From a virus, in IMG/VR virus record IMGVR_UViG_3300047551_000523, positions 1-30,521 of that record: DNA of 30,521 nt; one strand, 5' to 3'. The position numbers were made by a program, and so were the translations under genes. The notes under the pieces were generated by a model. It saw only the letters and a program-made list of their open reading frames with translations, was not told where the DNA came from and did not search any database. The stretch's first letter is position 1. Each line of letters opens with the position of its first letter. Below, in pieces: positions 8,116-15,165 of this stretch.

Positions 8116-8848
8116 TACCCATCTTCGAGTTGATGCTGACTTCTATGCCTATCGGGCGTGTCAATCAGCAGAAACAGAATTAGATTGGGGAGAGGATCTG
8201 ATCACGATTGCTAGCAACTTTAAGGTTGTATTGGAGATCTTTGAAGGGGAGTTAAATCTCCTCAGAACACGGTTTGATACCAACAATATTACTCTATATT
8301 TCTCCGACACAAAAAACTTTCGAAAGACACTCTCTTCCGAATACAAGGGAAAGCGCACAAAGCGGAAACCCGTTGGATACAAGCGGCTTCTCGATTGGTG
8401 TACTCAGAACTATACCGTCGTCAGAATTCCAAACGTGGAGGCTGATGATGCCCTTGGAATGGACTGCCACCTAGATCCTGAAAACTTTGTGCTTGTCAGT
8501 CCAGACAAGGATATGAAGCAGATCTCCTGCCGCCTCTTTAACGGTGAGGAGGAGATCAATGTGACCCCAGAGGAAGCCGACTACTGGTTCTGGACCCAAT
8601 GCCTGACCGGTGATCCGGTTGATGGCTACAAGGGGGTTCCAGGGGTGGGTGCGGTAGGTGCCAAGAAGATCCTTGACAAGGCCCAGGATCCATGGCAATC
8701 TATCCTTGAGGCCTACGAGAAGGCTGGTCAGACCGAAGAGGAGGCAATCCTCAACGCACGCCTGGCCCGCATCCTCAGGCCCGGGGAGTACAATCAAACT
8801 ACTATGCAACCCATCTTATGGACTCCACCATCTTACTTATCAGCGTAG
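8090..8848 (+). CDS. 5'-3' exonuclease, flap-endonuclease family (gp6-like)
   Basis: About 252 residues. The frame is open further upstream (ATG 7994), but that would overlap the polymerase by 122 nt. I prefer GTG 8090, preceded by GGAAG at about 9 nt, giving a short lead before the first catalytic Asp in LRVDADFYAYR. Other FEN-family landmarks follow: the basic SEYKGKRTKRKPVGYKR, the metal-binding EADDALGM and LVSPDKDMKQI, and a helix-hairpin-helix VPGVGAVGAKKIL that grips DNA. The role is removal of RNA primers and degradation of host DNA for nucleotides. It is a little shorter than T7 gp6 (300). The part after about 8500 is GC-richer (58% in two sampled lines) than the part near 8221 (40%). 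The start is the least certain element. Confidence 0.92.
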   Translation: MPTGRSVTDTHLRVDADFYAYRACQSAETELDWGEDLITIASNFKVVLEIFEGELNLLRTRFDTNNITLYFSDTKNFRKTLSSEYKGKRTKRKPVGYKRLLDWCTQNYTVVRIPNVEADDALGMDCHLDPENFVLVSPDKDMKQISCRLFNGEEEINVTPEEADYWFWTQCLTGDPVDGYKGVPGVGAVGAKKILDKAQDPWQSILEAYEKAGQTEEEAILNARLARILRPGEYNQTTMQPILWTPPSYLSA

Positions 8849-9099
8849 ACCTATGTCTATTGCTGTTCTTTGTTTTTCTTTTAGATAGTAACTTCTATCG
8901 GTATGCCGATCTTTTACTTCAAGGGTTCCCCACGTGGCTTGAATTACAAGTCCGTAAAAGAATTCTTAGAGTCAGACTTTGGCTCGATCGACAAGCACTC
9001 ATCCATCGCGGACCCCTGGGAAGACTCTGGAACGAGTACTGTCTCTGGCGAATCCGCAACAACCCAGCCTACAAAGAGTTCTTCCAAGACCGTGAGTAA
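8818..9099 (+). CDS. Small membrane protein, partly overprinted on the DUF3310 gene
   Basis: A 93-residue ORF starting in the last 31 nt of the exonuclease gene. The N-terminus contains one strongly hydrophobic segment (residues about 4-22, ILLISVDLCLLLFFVFLL), predicted to span the membrane. A basic, Trp/Leu/Arg-rich part follows (VRKRILRVRLWLDRQALIHR) and a conventional ending NPAYKEFFQDRE. It fills the otherwise noncoding 8849-8902 and uses ordinary codons throughout, which supports it. The last 197 nt (8903-9099) are also open in the DUF3310 frame, so either this region encodes two proteins or one start is misplaced. No clear ribosome binding site precedes ATG 8818. No family is recognised; the function is unknown. 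Confidence 0.55.
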   Translation: MDSTILLISVDLCLLLFFVFLLDSNFYRYADLLLQGFPTWLELQVRKRILRVRLWLDRQALIHRGPLGRLWNEYCLWRIRNNPAYKEFFQDRE

Positions 9100-9298
9100 G
9101 TATGATCCTGCCCACTACCAGCGTGGTCGCATCCAAGTTTGGGACTTCATCGTTGATCAACAGCTTGATTTTCTTGCTGGTAATTGTATCAAGTACATTT
9201 GCCGAGCAGGTCACAAAGATCATGAATCCGAACTTGATGACTGGCTCAAGGTAAAGGCATATGTTGATCGCAAAATTAAATCACTCAGCCAACCCTAA
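8903..9298 (+). CDS. DUF3310 domain protein
   Basis: A 131-residue ORF whose C-terminal half is the recognisable domain, with KYDPAHYQRGRIQVWDFIV, then GNCIKYICRAGHKDHESELD and DWLKVKAYVDRKI. The H-Y...KYi.RaG.K...L.DL.K...Y pattern is that of DUF3310, common in phages and also found near T7 gp1.7; a nucleotide-related role is suspected. The N-terminal half (residues 1-64) has an ordered beginning (MPIFYFKGSPRGLNYKSVKE) and a Ser/Thr-rich linker. An alternative GTG at 9092 would give only the domain (68 residues) and would remove the overlap with the upstream membrane-protein ORF; neither start has a convincing Shine-Dalgarno sequence. The stop TAA shares a base with the ATG of the MazG-like gene. 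Confidence 0.85.
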   Translation: MPIFYFKGSPRGLNYKSVKEFLESDFGSIDKHSSIADPWEDSGTSTVSGESATTQPTKSSSKTVSKYDPAHYQRGRIQVWDFIVDQQLDFLAGNCIKYICRAGHKDHESELDDWLKVKAYVDRKIKSLSQP

Positions 9299-9672
9299 TG
9301 CACAACGAATCTTTACTTGATCAAGCTTATTCATTCCGTAAGGCTATGCAACAGCCTTGCTACACGGATGACGATGATGTATTAGATCTTCAGTATCGAC
9401 TGATTCGGGAAGAGTGGCATGAATTCCATCTGGCTTATACGGGTGAAGACATTAGTAATGATGTAGTTGAAACCCTAAAAGAGCTGGCTGATCTTGTCTT
9501 CGTGTGTTATCAGTTTGCTGCTGCCCGGGGCTGGGATCTTGATACAGCTTTGAGGCGAGTGTTTGAAAGTAATATGTCTAAACTTGTTGACGGTGAGCCC
9601 CTCCGTCGTATTGATGGTAAGATCTTAAAGGGGCCCAACTACATTCCTCCTACCCTTGACGACTTAGTATGA
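9298..9672 (+). CDS. MazG-like nucleotide pyrophosphohydrolase
   Basis: A 124-residue all-alpha protein with the metal-binding pattern of the MazG/PRA-PH superfamily: Glu39 and Glu42 in REEWHEFHLAY, then Glu62 and Asp65 in LKELADLVFVCYQFA (ExxE ... ExxD). The following GWDLDTALRRVFESNMSKL and the final DGKILKGPNYIPPTLDDLV are typical of phage MazG-like enzymes. Such enzymes hydrolyse (d)NTPs or related nucleotides to monophosphates. In cyanophages they have been proposed to tune nucleotide pools or (p)ppGpp levels, but the substrate cannot be read from sequence. It sits between the replication genes and ribonucleotide reductase, consistent with nucleotide metabolism, and overlaps the RNR alpha start by 4 nt (ATGA). 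Confidence 0.85.
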   Translation: MHNESLLDQAYSFRKAMQQPCYTDDDDVLDLQYRLIREEWHEFHLAYTGEDISNDVVETLKELADLVFVCYQFAAARGWDLDTALRRVFESNMSKLVDGEPLRRIDGKILKGPNYIPPTLDDLV

Positions 9673-11126
9673 CAACCTTTGCTGACCTCGGTGACACCCC
9701 CAACACCATTGCTCGCACCGGACGTGTGCAGAACTGGATCGACAATCCGGAATCACGCCTTCCAGTGTCTTGCACAGTGTTTGTTGTGGAGGACAGTATG
9801 GAAGGACCAGAAGGAATTGAAGCCTCCTGGCGCTTTGTTTCACATGCCCTTCGTAATGGAGCTGGTGTTGCTGTTCACCTTTCCAAGATCCGTCCCAGTG
9901 GTTCTGAAAATGGAAGGGGTCTGACAGCTTCCGGTCCCGTATCCTTTGCTCGCATTTACTCTGCTCTTAATGAAACACTTCGACGAGGTGGTGTCTATAA
10001 AAACGGAGCTGTTGTATGCCATCTTGATTATACTCATCCCGATGCTCTTGATTTCATTCGTGCCAGTCGTTCAGATCTGGCGTGGGTGAAGCGATGCCTT
10101 AATGTCGATCAAGCCTTTCTGTTTAATGCCTCACCGGAGCTGATTGAAGCAACCCTTGATGGGATTCGAAAGGGAGATCTTTGGCTGAACAAGATCCGGA
10201 GGGATGACAAAGGCAATCGCATCTATGGAAACGTATGTCTTGAGGTGTATCTGCCTAGCCGTGGTACCTGCCTGTTGCAACACGTGAACCTTGGTGCGTG
10301 TCGATTAGAAGATCTAGTGCCTGCCTTTATCGAAGGTATGACAAGTCTGATTGAGTTGCATGGAAAGACAGGCGTCGGAGAAACTGGTGAGTATCTTGAT
10401 CCAAGTGTTGATCGACAAGTTGGTCTGGGTATTCTTGGATTAGCTAACTTCCTTGCAAACAACAAAGTAACCTACAAAGAGTTTGGACAAGCCCTGGATG
10501 CGTACCTCTCACACCAACCTGAATACACGCCAGCATATCTACTTGTATCAGACCTCGCCAAAGCTATCGACGTTGCAGCCATCATCGCCCGTAAAGCGAA
10601 TATGGTACGTGCGTTTGCGATTGCTCCTACTGCTTCCTGTAGCTACAATAACATTGATCTCAATGGCTACACTACCACCCCCGAGCTGGCTCCTCCTATT
10701 AGCCGGTTCGTTGATCGTGACTCTGGAACTTTTGGGGTTACCTCTTACGAGTATCCTCCATCCGTTGAGATTGCTTCGGAAGTTGGTTGGAAAGATTACA
10801 AGAGGGTAGCTGATGGGATTGTAGCCCTGTTTAGGAATACCCTTTTGTTCCATGGATATTCGTTTAACAGCTGGAGCGATGTAGTTACTTATGATCGGAA
10901 GTTCCTTGAGGATTGGCTGATCTCTCCACAGACTTCCCTCTATTACGCCCTTCAGGTGATGCCTGACACCCAAGCCAAGGATGATGCTCTTGCTGCCCTT
11001 GACAATGATTTCCATGAATATTTTAACTTTGATCTGATTGATACGGCTGAAGAGGTAGACCCTGATTGTGGTTGCCCCAAAGCCAAGCCCCTTGAACCTG
11101 AACCCTGTATTCCCTGCGGAGAATGA
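9669..11126 (+). CDS. nrdA: Ribonucleotide reductase alpha (large) subunit, class I-like
   Basis: A 485-residue catalytic subunit that reduces ribonucleotides to deoxyribonucleotides. Key residues by my alignment to E. coli NrdA: Cys35 in LPVSCTVF (Cys225), the active-site trio Asn188-Cys190-Glu192 in GNVCLEV (437/439/441), and Cys201 in GTCLLQHVNLG (Cys462). Radical-transfer residues are Tyr425-Tyr426 in TSLYYAL (730/731). C-terminal relay cysteines lie in DCGCP and CIPCGE. AIAPTASCSYNN is the phosphate-binding loop. At 485 residues against 761 it lacks the N-terminal ATP-cone that gives feedback control of activity. The Tyr pair and the adjacent beta gene argue for class I; similar cyanopodovirus enzymes were long annotated as B12-dependent class II. 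ATGA overlaps with the genes on both sides imply coupled translation. Confidence 0.93.
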   Translation: MTTFADLGDTPNTIARTGRVQNWIDNPESRLPVSCTVFVVEDSMEGPEGIEASWRFVSHALRNGAGVAVHLSKIRPSGSENGRGLTASGPVSFARIYSALNETLRRGGVYKNGAVVCHLDYTHPDALDFIRASRSDLAWVKRCLNVDQAFLFNASPELIEATLDGIRKGDLWLNKIRRDDKGNRIYGNVCLEVYLPSRGTCLLQHVNLGACRLEDLVPAFIEGMTSLIELHGKTGVGETGEYLDPSVDRQVGLGILGLANFLANNKVTYKEFGQALDAYLSHQPEYTPAYLLVSDLAKAIDVAAIIARKANMVRAFAIAPTASCSYNNIDLNGYTTTPELAPPISRFVDRDSGTFGVTSYEYPPSVEIASEVGWKDYKRVADGIVALFRNTLLFHGYSFNSWSDVVTYDRKFLEDWLISPQTSLYYALQVMPDTQAKDDALAALDNDFHEYFNFDLIDTAEEVDPDCGCPKAKPLEPEPCIPCGE

Positions 11127-11857
11127 TGACTACGCCCCTCTCGCCTTACCTTCAAGTCATTGGCCGTAAACGTAAGTGGACTCCTGTTGCTGTTCAGCGT
11201 GGGAAGCTTACTGATGGGTCTGAAGAAGCTATCTATCGAGCCCTTGCTCTACGACATCTAGAACTTCCTGTTGCTGACTTCTTGCGTCAAGGACTGGAAC
11301 GAGAGCTGCCTAAGACGCCTGGCGTGTTAGAGGCATTGAAGTCCAACATCCTTGATGAAGAACGTCACGACCAAGCCTTTGAATATGTCGTTACTGCTCA
11401 CGGCTCTAATTCAAAAGCAGAGGCAGAGGGGCATCACATTCTTAAGGCCTGGCTTGATGCACCAGAACATCCTATCCTAAAAGCCGCTATCCTTGAACGC
11501 AGTGTCTTCTTCGTCCTCCTTCCTTTCTACCGATTCAACGGAGACATCGGAATCCGTACAACCGCAGCAGACATCAGTAGAGACGAGCAAACTCACGTTG
11601 CCATCCACTCAATGGTCTGTTCCGAGCTTGGCCTCAAGTCCACATCAAGCCTCAATCGACTTCGTAGAGCGACTGTGGGATGGGTAGTTGATGGACTATC
11701 TCAATCCGACAACAAGTATCTAGACAAGGATTTTTGGATCAATCAATCCGATTCCCTCTATGAACGTGGCAAAGCTCCGGGTCTAGCGGAAACACAGCGT
11801 GCTCGGATGCCTGCGTTCTTTGAAGCCTCCAACACTGACCTGCCTCAATATGGCTGA
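11123..11857 (+). CDS. nrdB: Ribonucleotide reductase beta subunit, ferritin-like, with Phe at the radical-Tyr site
   Basis: A 244-residue protein directly overlapping the alpha subunit; either ATG 11123 or ATG 11126 could start it. It has the di-metal ligand pattern of NrdB: Glu79 and His82 in LDEERHDQAF, Glu125 in LERSVFFVLLPF, and Glu155 and His158 in DISRDEQTHVAIH. Glu47 is a likely first ligand (E. coli Asp84). E. coli Tyr122 lies four residues after His118; here His82+4 is Phe86, so the stable tyrosyl radical site is missing, as in subclass Ic or other tyrosine-free types. A tyrosine is kept near the C-terminus (Tyr243), where radical transfer to alpha would occur. It is short compared with E. 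coli NrdB (376). The beta assignment rests on motifs and context and is fairly strong. Confidence 0.85.
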   Translation: MMTTPLSPYLQVIGRKRKWTPVAVQRGKLTDGSEEAIYRALALRHLELPVADFLRQGLERELPKTPGVLEALKSNILDEERHDQAFEYVVTAHGSNSKAEAEGHHILKAWLDAPEHPILKAAILERSVFFVLLPFYRFNGDIGIRTTAADISRDEQTHVAIHSMVCSELGLKSTSSLNRLRRATVGWVVDGLSQSDNKYLDKDFWINQSDSLYERGKAPGLAETQRARMPAFFEASNTDLPQYG

Positions 11858-12050
11858 TTATCAAGACGATGATCTCCTTCCCCTGACCCGTGTGGTTGGG
11901 GGCAAGGTTTCCCTTGTTACGTTGATCGACGAACTGGATCGCATGTATCCAGATGGCTACCCCGATCACGAGATGACTCCTTGGCAAGCTGGTCGTATGG
12001 CCGGATGTATAGAGGTCATTCGCTTTCTTAAATCCAAACGCGACTCCTAA
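11850..12050 (+). CDS. Small acidic hypothetical protein
   Basis: A 66-residue protein. I start at ATG 11850, overlapping the RNR beta stop by 8 nt; the frame extends upstream to ATG 11799 but that would overlap by 59 nt. It begins MADYQDDDLLPLTRVVGGK and ends with MTPWQAGRMAGCIEVIRFLK, which looks like a small alpha/beta or helical domain with an amphipathic last helix. It closes the nucleotide-metabolism block before the head genes. No family recognised. Confidence 0.78.
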   Translation: MADYQDDDLLPLTRVVGGKVSLVTLIDELDRMYPDGYPDHEMTPWQAGRMAGCIEVIRFLKSKRDS

Positions 12051-12052
12051 TC

Positions 12053-12319
12053 ATGTGCTCTGCTCCTCCCCCGCCTCCGATGCCGGAGATCAAGATGCCA
12101 GAACCGCCCGCTCCGGTGCCTCCCCCGCCGGTGCCTGTGACGGGTCCCGCTGGTGCTACTACCCCCACCACCGTGAAGCCTGCTACAAGCGCCCGGGCGG
12201 CCCGTAGGAAGGCCTCTGCTGGTCCTGCCTCTCTTCGTATTCCCGCTGCTAGTACTCCTATGGGAGGTGGTACCCCAACGGGTTCTTCTATTGGCACTAA
12301 CCTCAACATTGGTAAATAA
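12053..12319 (+). CDS. Proline-rich small virion-associated protein (gp7.3 position)
   Basis: An 88-residue protein with a proline-rich N-terminus (PPPPPMPEIKMP, then PPAPVPPPPVPV), a basic Ala-rich middle (ARAARRKASAGPASLRIP) and a Gly/Thr/Ser-rich end (STPMGGGTPTGSSIGTNLNI). It sits just upstream of the portal, where T7 encodes gp7.3, a small virion protein needed for tail assembly or adsorption. The placement suggests an analogous role, but sequence similarity to T7 gp7.3 is not evident by eye. The gene is GC-rich (72% in line 12121-12180), mostly because of Pro, Gly and Ala codons. Gaps to both neighbours are only two bases. Confidence 0.75.
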   Translation: MCSAPPPPPMPEIKMPEPPAPVPPPPVPVTGPAGATTPTTVKPATSARAARRKASAGPASLRIPAASTPMGGGTPTGSSIGTNLNIGK

Positions 12320-12321
12320 TC

Positions 12322-13956
12322 ATGGATCAGTCCGCAGCAGATCGCTATACTAAGCTATCTAGTGACCGGACGATCTTCCTCGATACTGCCAGGGATTGTG
12401 CAGCCCTGAGTCTTCCCTATTTGCTTACGCCTACTGGTGTGGTGAATGGACAGAAGCTGCCTACTCCTTGGCAATCTATCGGAGCCAAAGGCGTTAACGT
12501 CATGGCCTCGAAGCTTATGCTGAGTTTGTTTCCTGTAAACACAACATTCTTCAAGCTTCAGATCAATGATGGTAAGCTGGCCTCGGATCCAAGTTTAGAT
12601 GCTACGATCAAATCAGAGATCGACTTGAGCCTCTCCAAGATGGAGCGGGTTGTCATGCAAAACATTGCTGAATCACAGGATCGTGTGATCCTCCACCAAG
12701 CAATGAAGCATCTGATTGTAACCGGGAATGTCCTGGTCTACATGGGTTCGAAGGGTGTGAAGTTGTATCCTCTTGACCGGTTTGCGGTCGTCCGTGATGG
12801 AGAGGGTCAGCCCACCGAGATCGTTACGGTTGAATCAATCAATCGACAATTCCTTCCAGAACAATTTCAAAAGCCTCGTACCACGGTCAATCACGTTGGA
12901 GACAGCACGCCTGTTCCTTCGGTAGATGTGACTGTTGGTGAGGATGAAGTCGCTGTTTACACTTGGGCTAAACTCAAGGATGGACAGTGGCGATGGAGGC
13001 AAGAAGCAGATGGAGTGATCATTCCTGAATCAGAAGGAAAGGCTCCAAAGACAACCACTCCTTGGCTTCCACTCCGCTTCAATGTAGTTGATGGTGAAGA
13101 CTATGGCCGTGGTCGAATCGAAGAATACCTTGGTGATCTTAAGTCGCTTGAAGGACTTATGCAGGCCATGGTGGAAGGTTCCGCTGCTGCTGCTAAGGTG
13201 GTCTTTTTGGTATCTCCTTCTGCTACCGTTAAGCCTTCTACTTTGGCAAAGGCCGGTAATGGCGCAATCATTCAGGGACGTGAAGAAGATGTTAGTGTGG
13301 TTCAAGTAAGTAAGCAGGCTGACTTTGCCACGGCTTACCAGATGATCACACAGCTTGTTCAACGGCTGAGTGAGGCCTTCCTTATCCTTACTGTTCGGCA
13401 GTCTGAACGAACAACGGCTGAAGAAATCAGGGCCACCCAACAGGAACTCAATGAACAACTTGGTGGGATTTATGGCAACCTAACCTCTGAACTGCTTCGT
13501 CCCTACCTTCAACGTAAGCTCTTCCTGCTTCAACGCAGTGGTGATCTTCCGAAGCTTCCAAAGGGCATTGTATTCCCAACGGTGATTGCTGGTCTTGAAG
13601 GGATTGGTCGTGGTCAGGATCGGGAATCTCTCATGATGTTCCTATCTACCATCAGCCAGGCTCTTGGACCTGAAACCCTGATGAAGTTTATTCATCCTGA
13701 TGAAGCTGTTAAGCGTCTTGCTGCTGCTCAAGGCATCGACACCTTGAATCTAATCAAGACCAAAGACGAACAGACAACTGAACTGCAAGCGCAGCAACAA
13801 CAGGCAATGAATCAATCCATGGTTAATCAACTTGGTCAGCTGTCTAAGGCTCCTATGGTTGATCCAACCAAAAACCCTGAAGCTCTTGATGCCCTGAGAA
13901 ATGCCACAACAAACCAACAACAGCAACAACCTGCCCCAATCCCAGTCCAACCTTAA
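12322..13956 (+). CDS. Portal (head-to-tail connector) protein, gp8-like
   Basis: A 544-residue protein, close in size to T7 gp8 (536). The N-terminus, with LDTARDCAALSLPYLLTPTG followed by LPTPWQSIGAKGVNVMASKL, is highly characteristic of podovirus head-tail connectors, as are RFNVVDGEDYGRGRIEEYLG, KSLEGLMQAMVEGSAAAAKV and ERTTAEEIRATQQELNEQLG. Twelve copies form the ring through which DNA is packaged and ejected, and it nucleates capsid assembly with the scaffold. The C-terminus is Gln-rich (LQAQQQQAMNQS; NATTNQQQQQPAPIPVQP). The last 56 nt overlap the next small ORF. It starts two bases after the previous stop. Confidence 0.97.
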   Translation: MDQSAADRYTKLSSDRTIFLDTARDCAALSLPYLLTPTGVVNGQKLPTPWQSIGAKGVNVMASKLMLSLFPVNTTFFKLQINDGKLASDPSLDATIKSEIDLSLSKMERVVMQNIAESQDRVILHQAMKHLIVTGNVLVYMGSKGVKLYPLDRFAVVRDGEGQPTEIVTVESINRQFLPEQFQKPRTTVNHVGDSTPVPSVDVTVGEDEVAVYTWAKLKDGQWRWRQEADGVIIPESEGKAPKTTTPWLPLRFNVVDGEDYGRGRIEEYLGDLKSLEGLMQAMVEGSAAAAKVVFLVSPSATVKPSTLAKAGNGAIIQGREEDVSVVQVSKQADFATAYQMITQLVQRLSEAFLILTVRQSERTTAEEIRATQQELNEQLGGIYGNLTSELLRPYLQRKLFLLQRSGDLPKLPKGIVFPTVIAGLEGIGRGQDRESLMMFLSTISQALGPETLMKFIHPDEAVKRLAAAQGIDTLNLIKTKDEQTTELQAQQQQAMNQSMVNQLGQLSKAPMVDPTKNPEALDALRNATTNQQQQQPAPIPVQP

Positions 13957-14125
13957 TCCAAAAGACTTTGAAATCCAACCGGAATCAGTAGAACTTCGCA
14001 CTCGTCGTAAGTCTGCTGGTCGTCCTGCTGTTAAGGCAGATACCGCCCGCCCGGTTGAGAATGGAACTGGAACTCCTAAGGTAGTTGTTCCTGGTCTTGG
14101 CGGTGTGACTCTTGTTATCCACTGA
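13901..14125 (+). CDS. Small basic hypothetical protein between portal and scaffold
   Basis: A 74-residue ORF beginning within the Gln-rich end of the portal gene. The overlap encodes an Asn/Gln/Ser-rich start (MPQQTNNSNNLPQSQSNLNP) and the rest is basic and Val/Gly-rich (VELRTRRKSAGRPAVKADTA, then KVVVPGLGGVTLVIH). It would account for the otherwise empty 13957-14135 and ends 10 nt before the scaffold ATG. No family recognised. The low-complexity overlap makes the exact start uncertain. Confidence 0.65.
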   Translation: MPQQTNNSNNLPQSQSNLNPKDFEIQPESVELRTRRKSAGRPAVKADTARPVENGTGTPKVVVPGLGGVTLVIH

Positions 14126-14135
14126 TCACTAACAC

Positions 14136-14996
14136 ATGTCATCTTTCGAACAAACCTTTGACGCAACGGATCCGGCAGACGTAGAAGCTCGTCAACAGGA
14201 AGAAGCTCGTCTTTTGGAAACAGGGACTAAGCTGCTTGAAGAACAAGAAAAGGTTGCCCTTGATACATATAATAAGTCTCGGGAAGATGCTGAGGCTGAA
14301 CTTCGTTATGCCGGCAAGTTCAAGTCTGCAGAAGATCTTGAGAAGGCCTATCTTGAACTCCAGAAAAAGCTTGGCTCTAAGGATTCTACTGATGAATCGG
14401 AAGAGTCAGTCGAAGAACAAACTGAAGACACAGCTGAATCAGAAGACACTTCAGATACGTCTGATCCAATCGTACAGGATCTGGTTAAGGCCTCTGAGGA
14501 ATTCTATACAAACAACAATCAGCTGTCGGATGAGACTCTTCAACGACTCAAGGAGCTTCCATCAGAGCAGCTTATTGAAGCTTACATCAAGTGGCAGTCG
14601 GAAACTGGAGGGGTTGCTAAAGCAGCTCAACCACTTACCGAAGCTGATGCTCAGGACATTGTTCAATCAGTTGGAGGTGCAGATGCCTACAACGAAACAC
14701 TGGCCTGGGCTTCGGAGAACCTGAGTCCAAAAGAAGTTGCAGCGTATGACAATGTGGTGAACAGTGGCAATAAGGATGCTATCTTTTTTGCGGTTCAAGC
14801 CCTCAACCAACGATATAAAGATGCTGTTGGCTTTGAAGGCAAGACTGTATCTGGCAAGTCTGTGAAGAGTACCGTTAAGGGATTTCGTTCTCAAGCAGAA
14901 CTTGCTCGCGCTATTTCGGATCCTCGGTATTCTCAGGATCCAGCTTATCGTTATGACATTGAGCAACGGTTGGCTGCAAGCGGCGATCTGATGTAA
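14136..14996 (+). CDS. Capsid assembly scaffolding protein (gp9-like)
   Basis: A 286-residue, highly acidic, helical protein between portal and capsid genes, as T7 gp9 (307). The N-terminal third is coiled-coil-like (EARQQEEARLLETGTKLLEE), followed by KFKSAEDLEKAYLELQKKLG, a segment typical of podovirus scaffolds. Then comes a very acidic Ser/Thr/Asp/Glu stretch at about residues 84-112 and a helical C-terminal part ending in a basic region (KSVKSTVKGFRSQAELARAI). It guides assembly of the procapsid and leaves before DNA packaging. The gene is of average composition (42% GC in a sampled line), in contrast to the capsid gene that follows. Confidence 0.92.
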   Translation: MSSFEQTFDATDPADVEARQQEEARLLETGTKLLEEQEKVALDTYNKSREDAEAELRYAGKFKSAEDLEKAYLELQKKLGSKDSTDESEESVEEQTEDTAESEDTSDTSDPIVQDLVKASEEFYTNNNQLSDETLQRLKELPSEQLIEAYIKWQSETGGVAKAAQPLTEADAQDIVQSVGGADAYNETLAWASENLSPKEVAAYDNVVNSGNKDAIFFAVQALNQRYKDAVGFEGKTVSGKSVKSTVKGFRSQAELARAISDPRYSQDPAYRYDIEQRLAASGDLM

Positions 14997-15017
14997 ACAC
15001 ACATATACACAGATTGT

Positions 15018-15035
15018 GGGGACTGCAATGTCCCC
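15018..15035 (+). other. Hairpin in the capsid leader
   Basis: A perfect 6-bp stem, GGGGAC pairing with GTCCCC, around the 6-nt loop TGCAAT. It lies 22 nt after the scaffold stop. It is followed by CTGCC rather than a T run, so it is not a standard terminator. It may protect or process the capsid transcript. Confidence 0.55.
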
Positions 15036-15070
15036 CTGCCTATTGAGGGTGGGAGAACCTCGTTAAAAAC

Positions 15071-15084
15071 CCAGTTCGAACTGG
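15071..15084. repeat. Perfect 14-bp palindrome CCAGTTCGAACTGG
   Basis: The sequence equals its own reverse complement over 14 bases. In DNA it is a possible protein-binding site with dyad symmetry; as RNA it could form only a tight stem of at most five pairs on a 4-nt TCGA loop. It lies centrally in the noncoding region upstream of the capsid gene. Confidence 0.6.
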
Positions 15085-15165
15085 AGTATTGGCCTGCTGC
15101 GGCAGACACCCAATACAACGGACGTATTATCCAAAAACCGAATACACTCGGAATCCGAATAAACA

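Noticed and set aside
15001-15120. Possible tRNA around GTTCGAAC (T-loop-like) in the capsid leader
   Set aside because: No 7-bp acceptor stem or anticodon arm can be built; the GTTCGAAC is the centre of a perfect palindrome that does not fit a 5-bp stem with a 7-nt loop.
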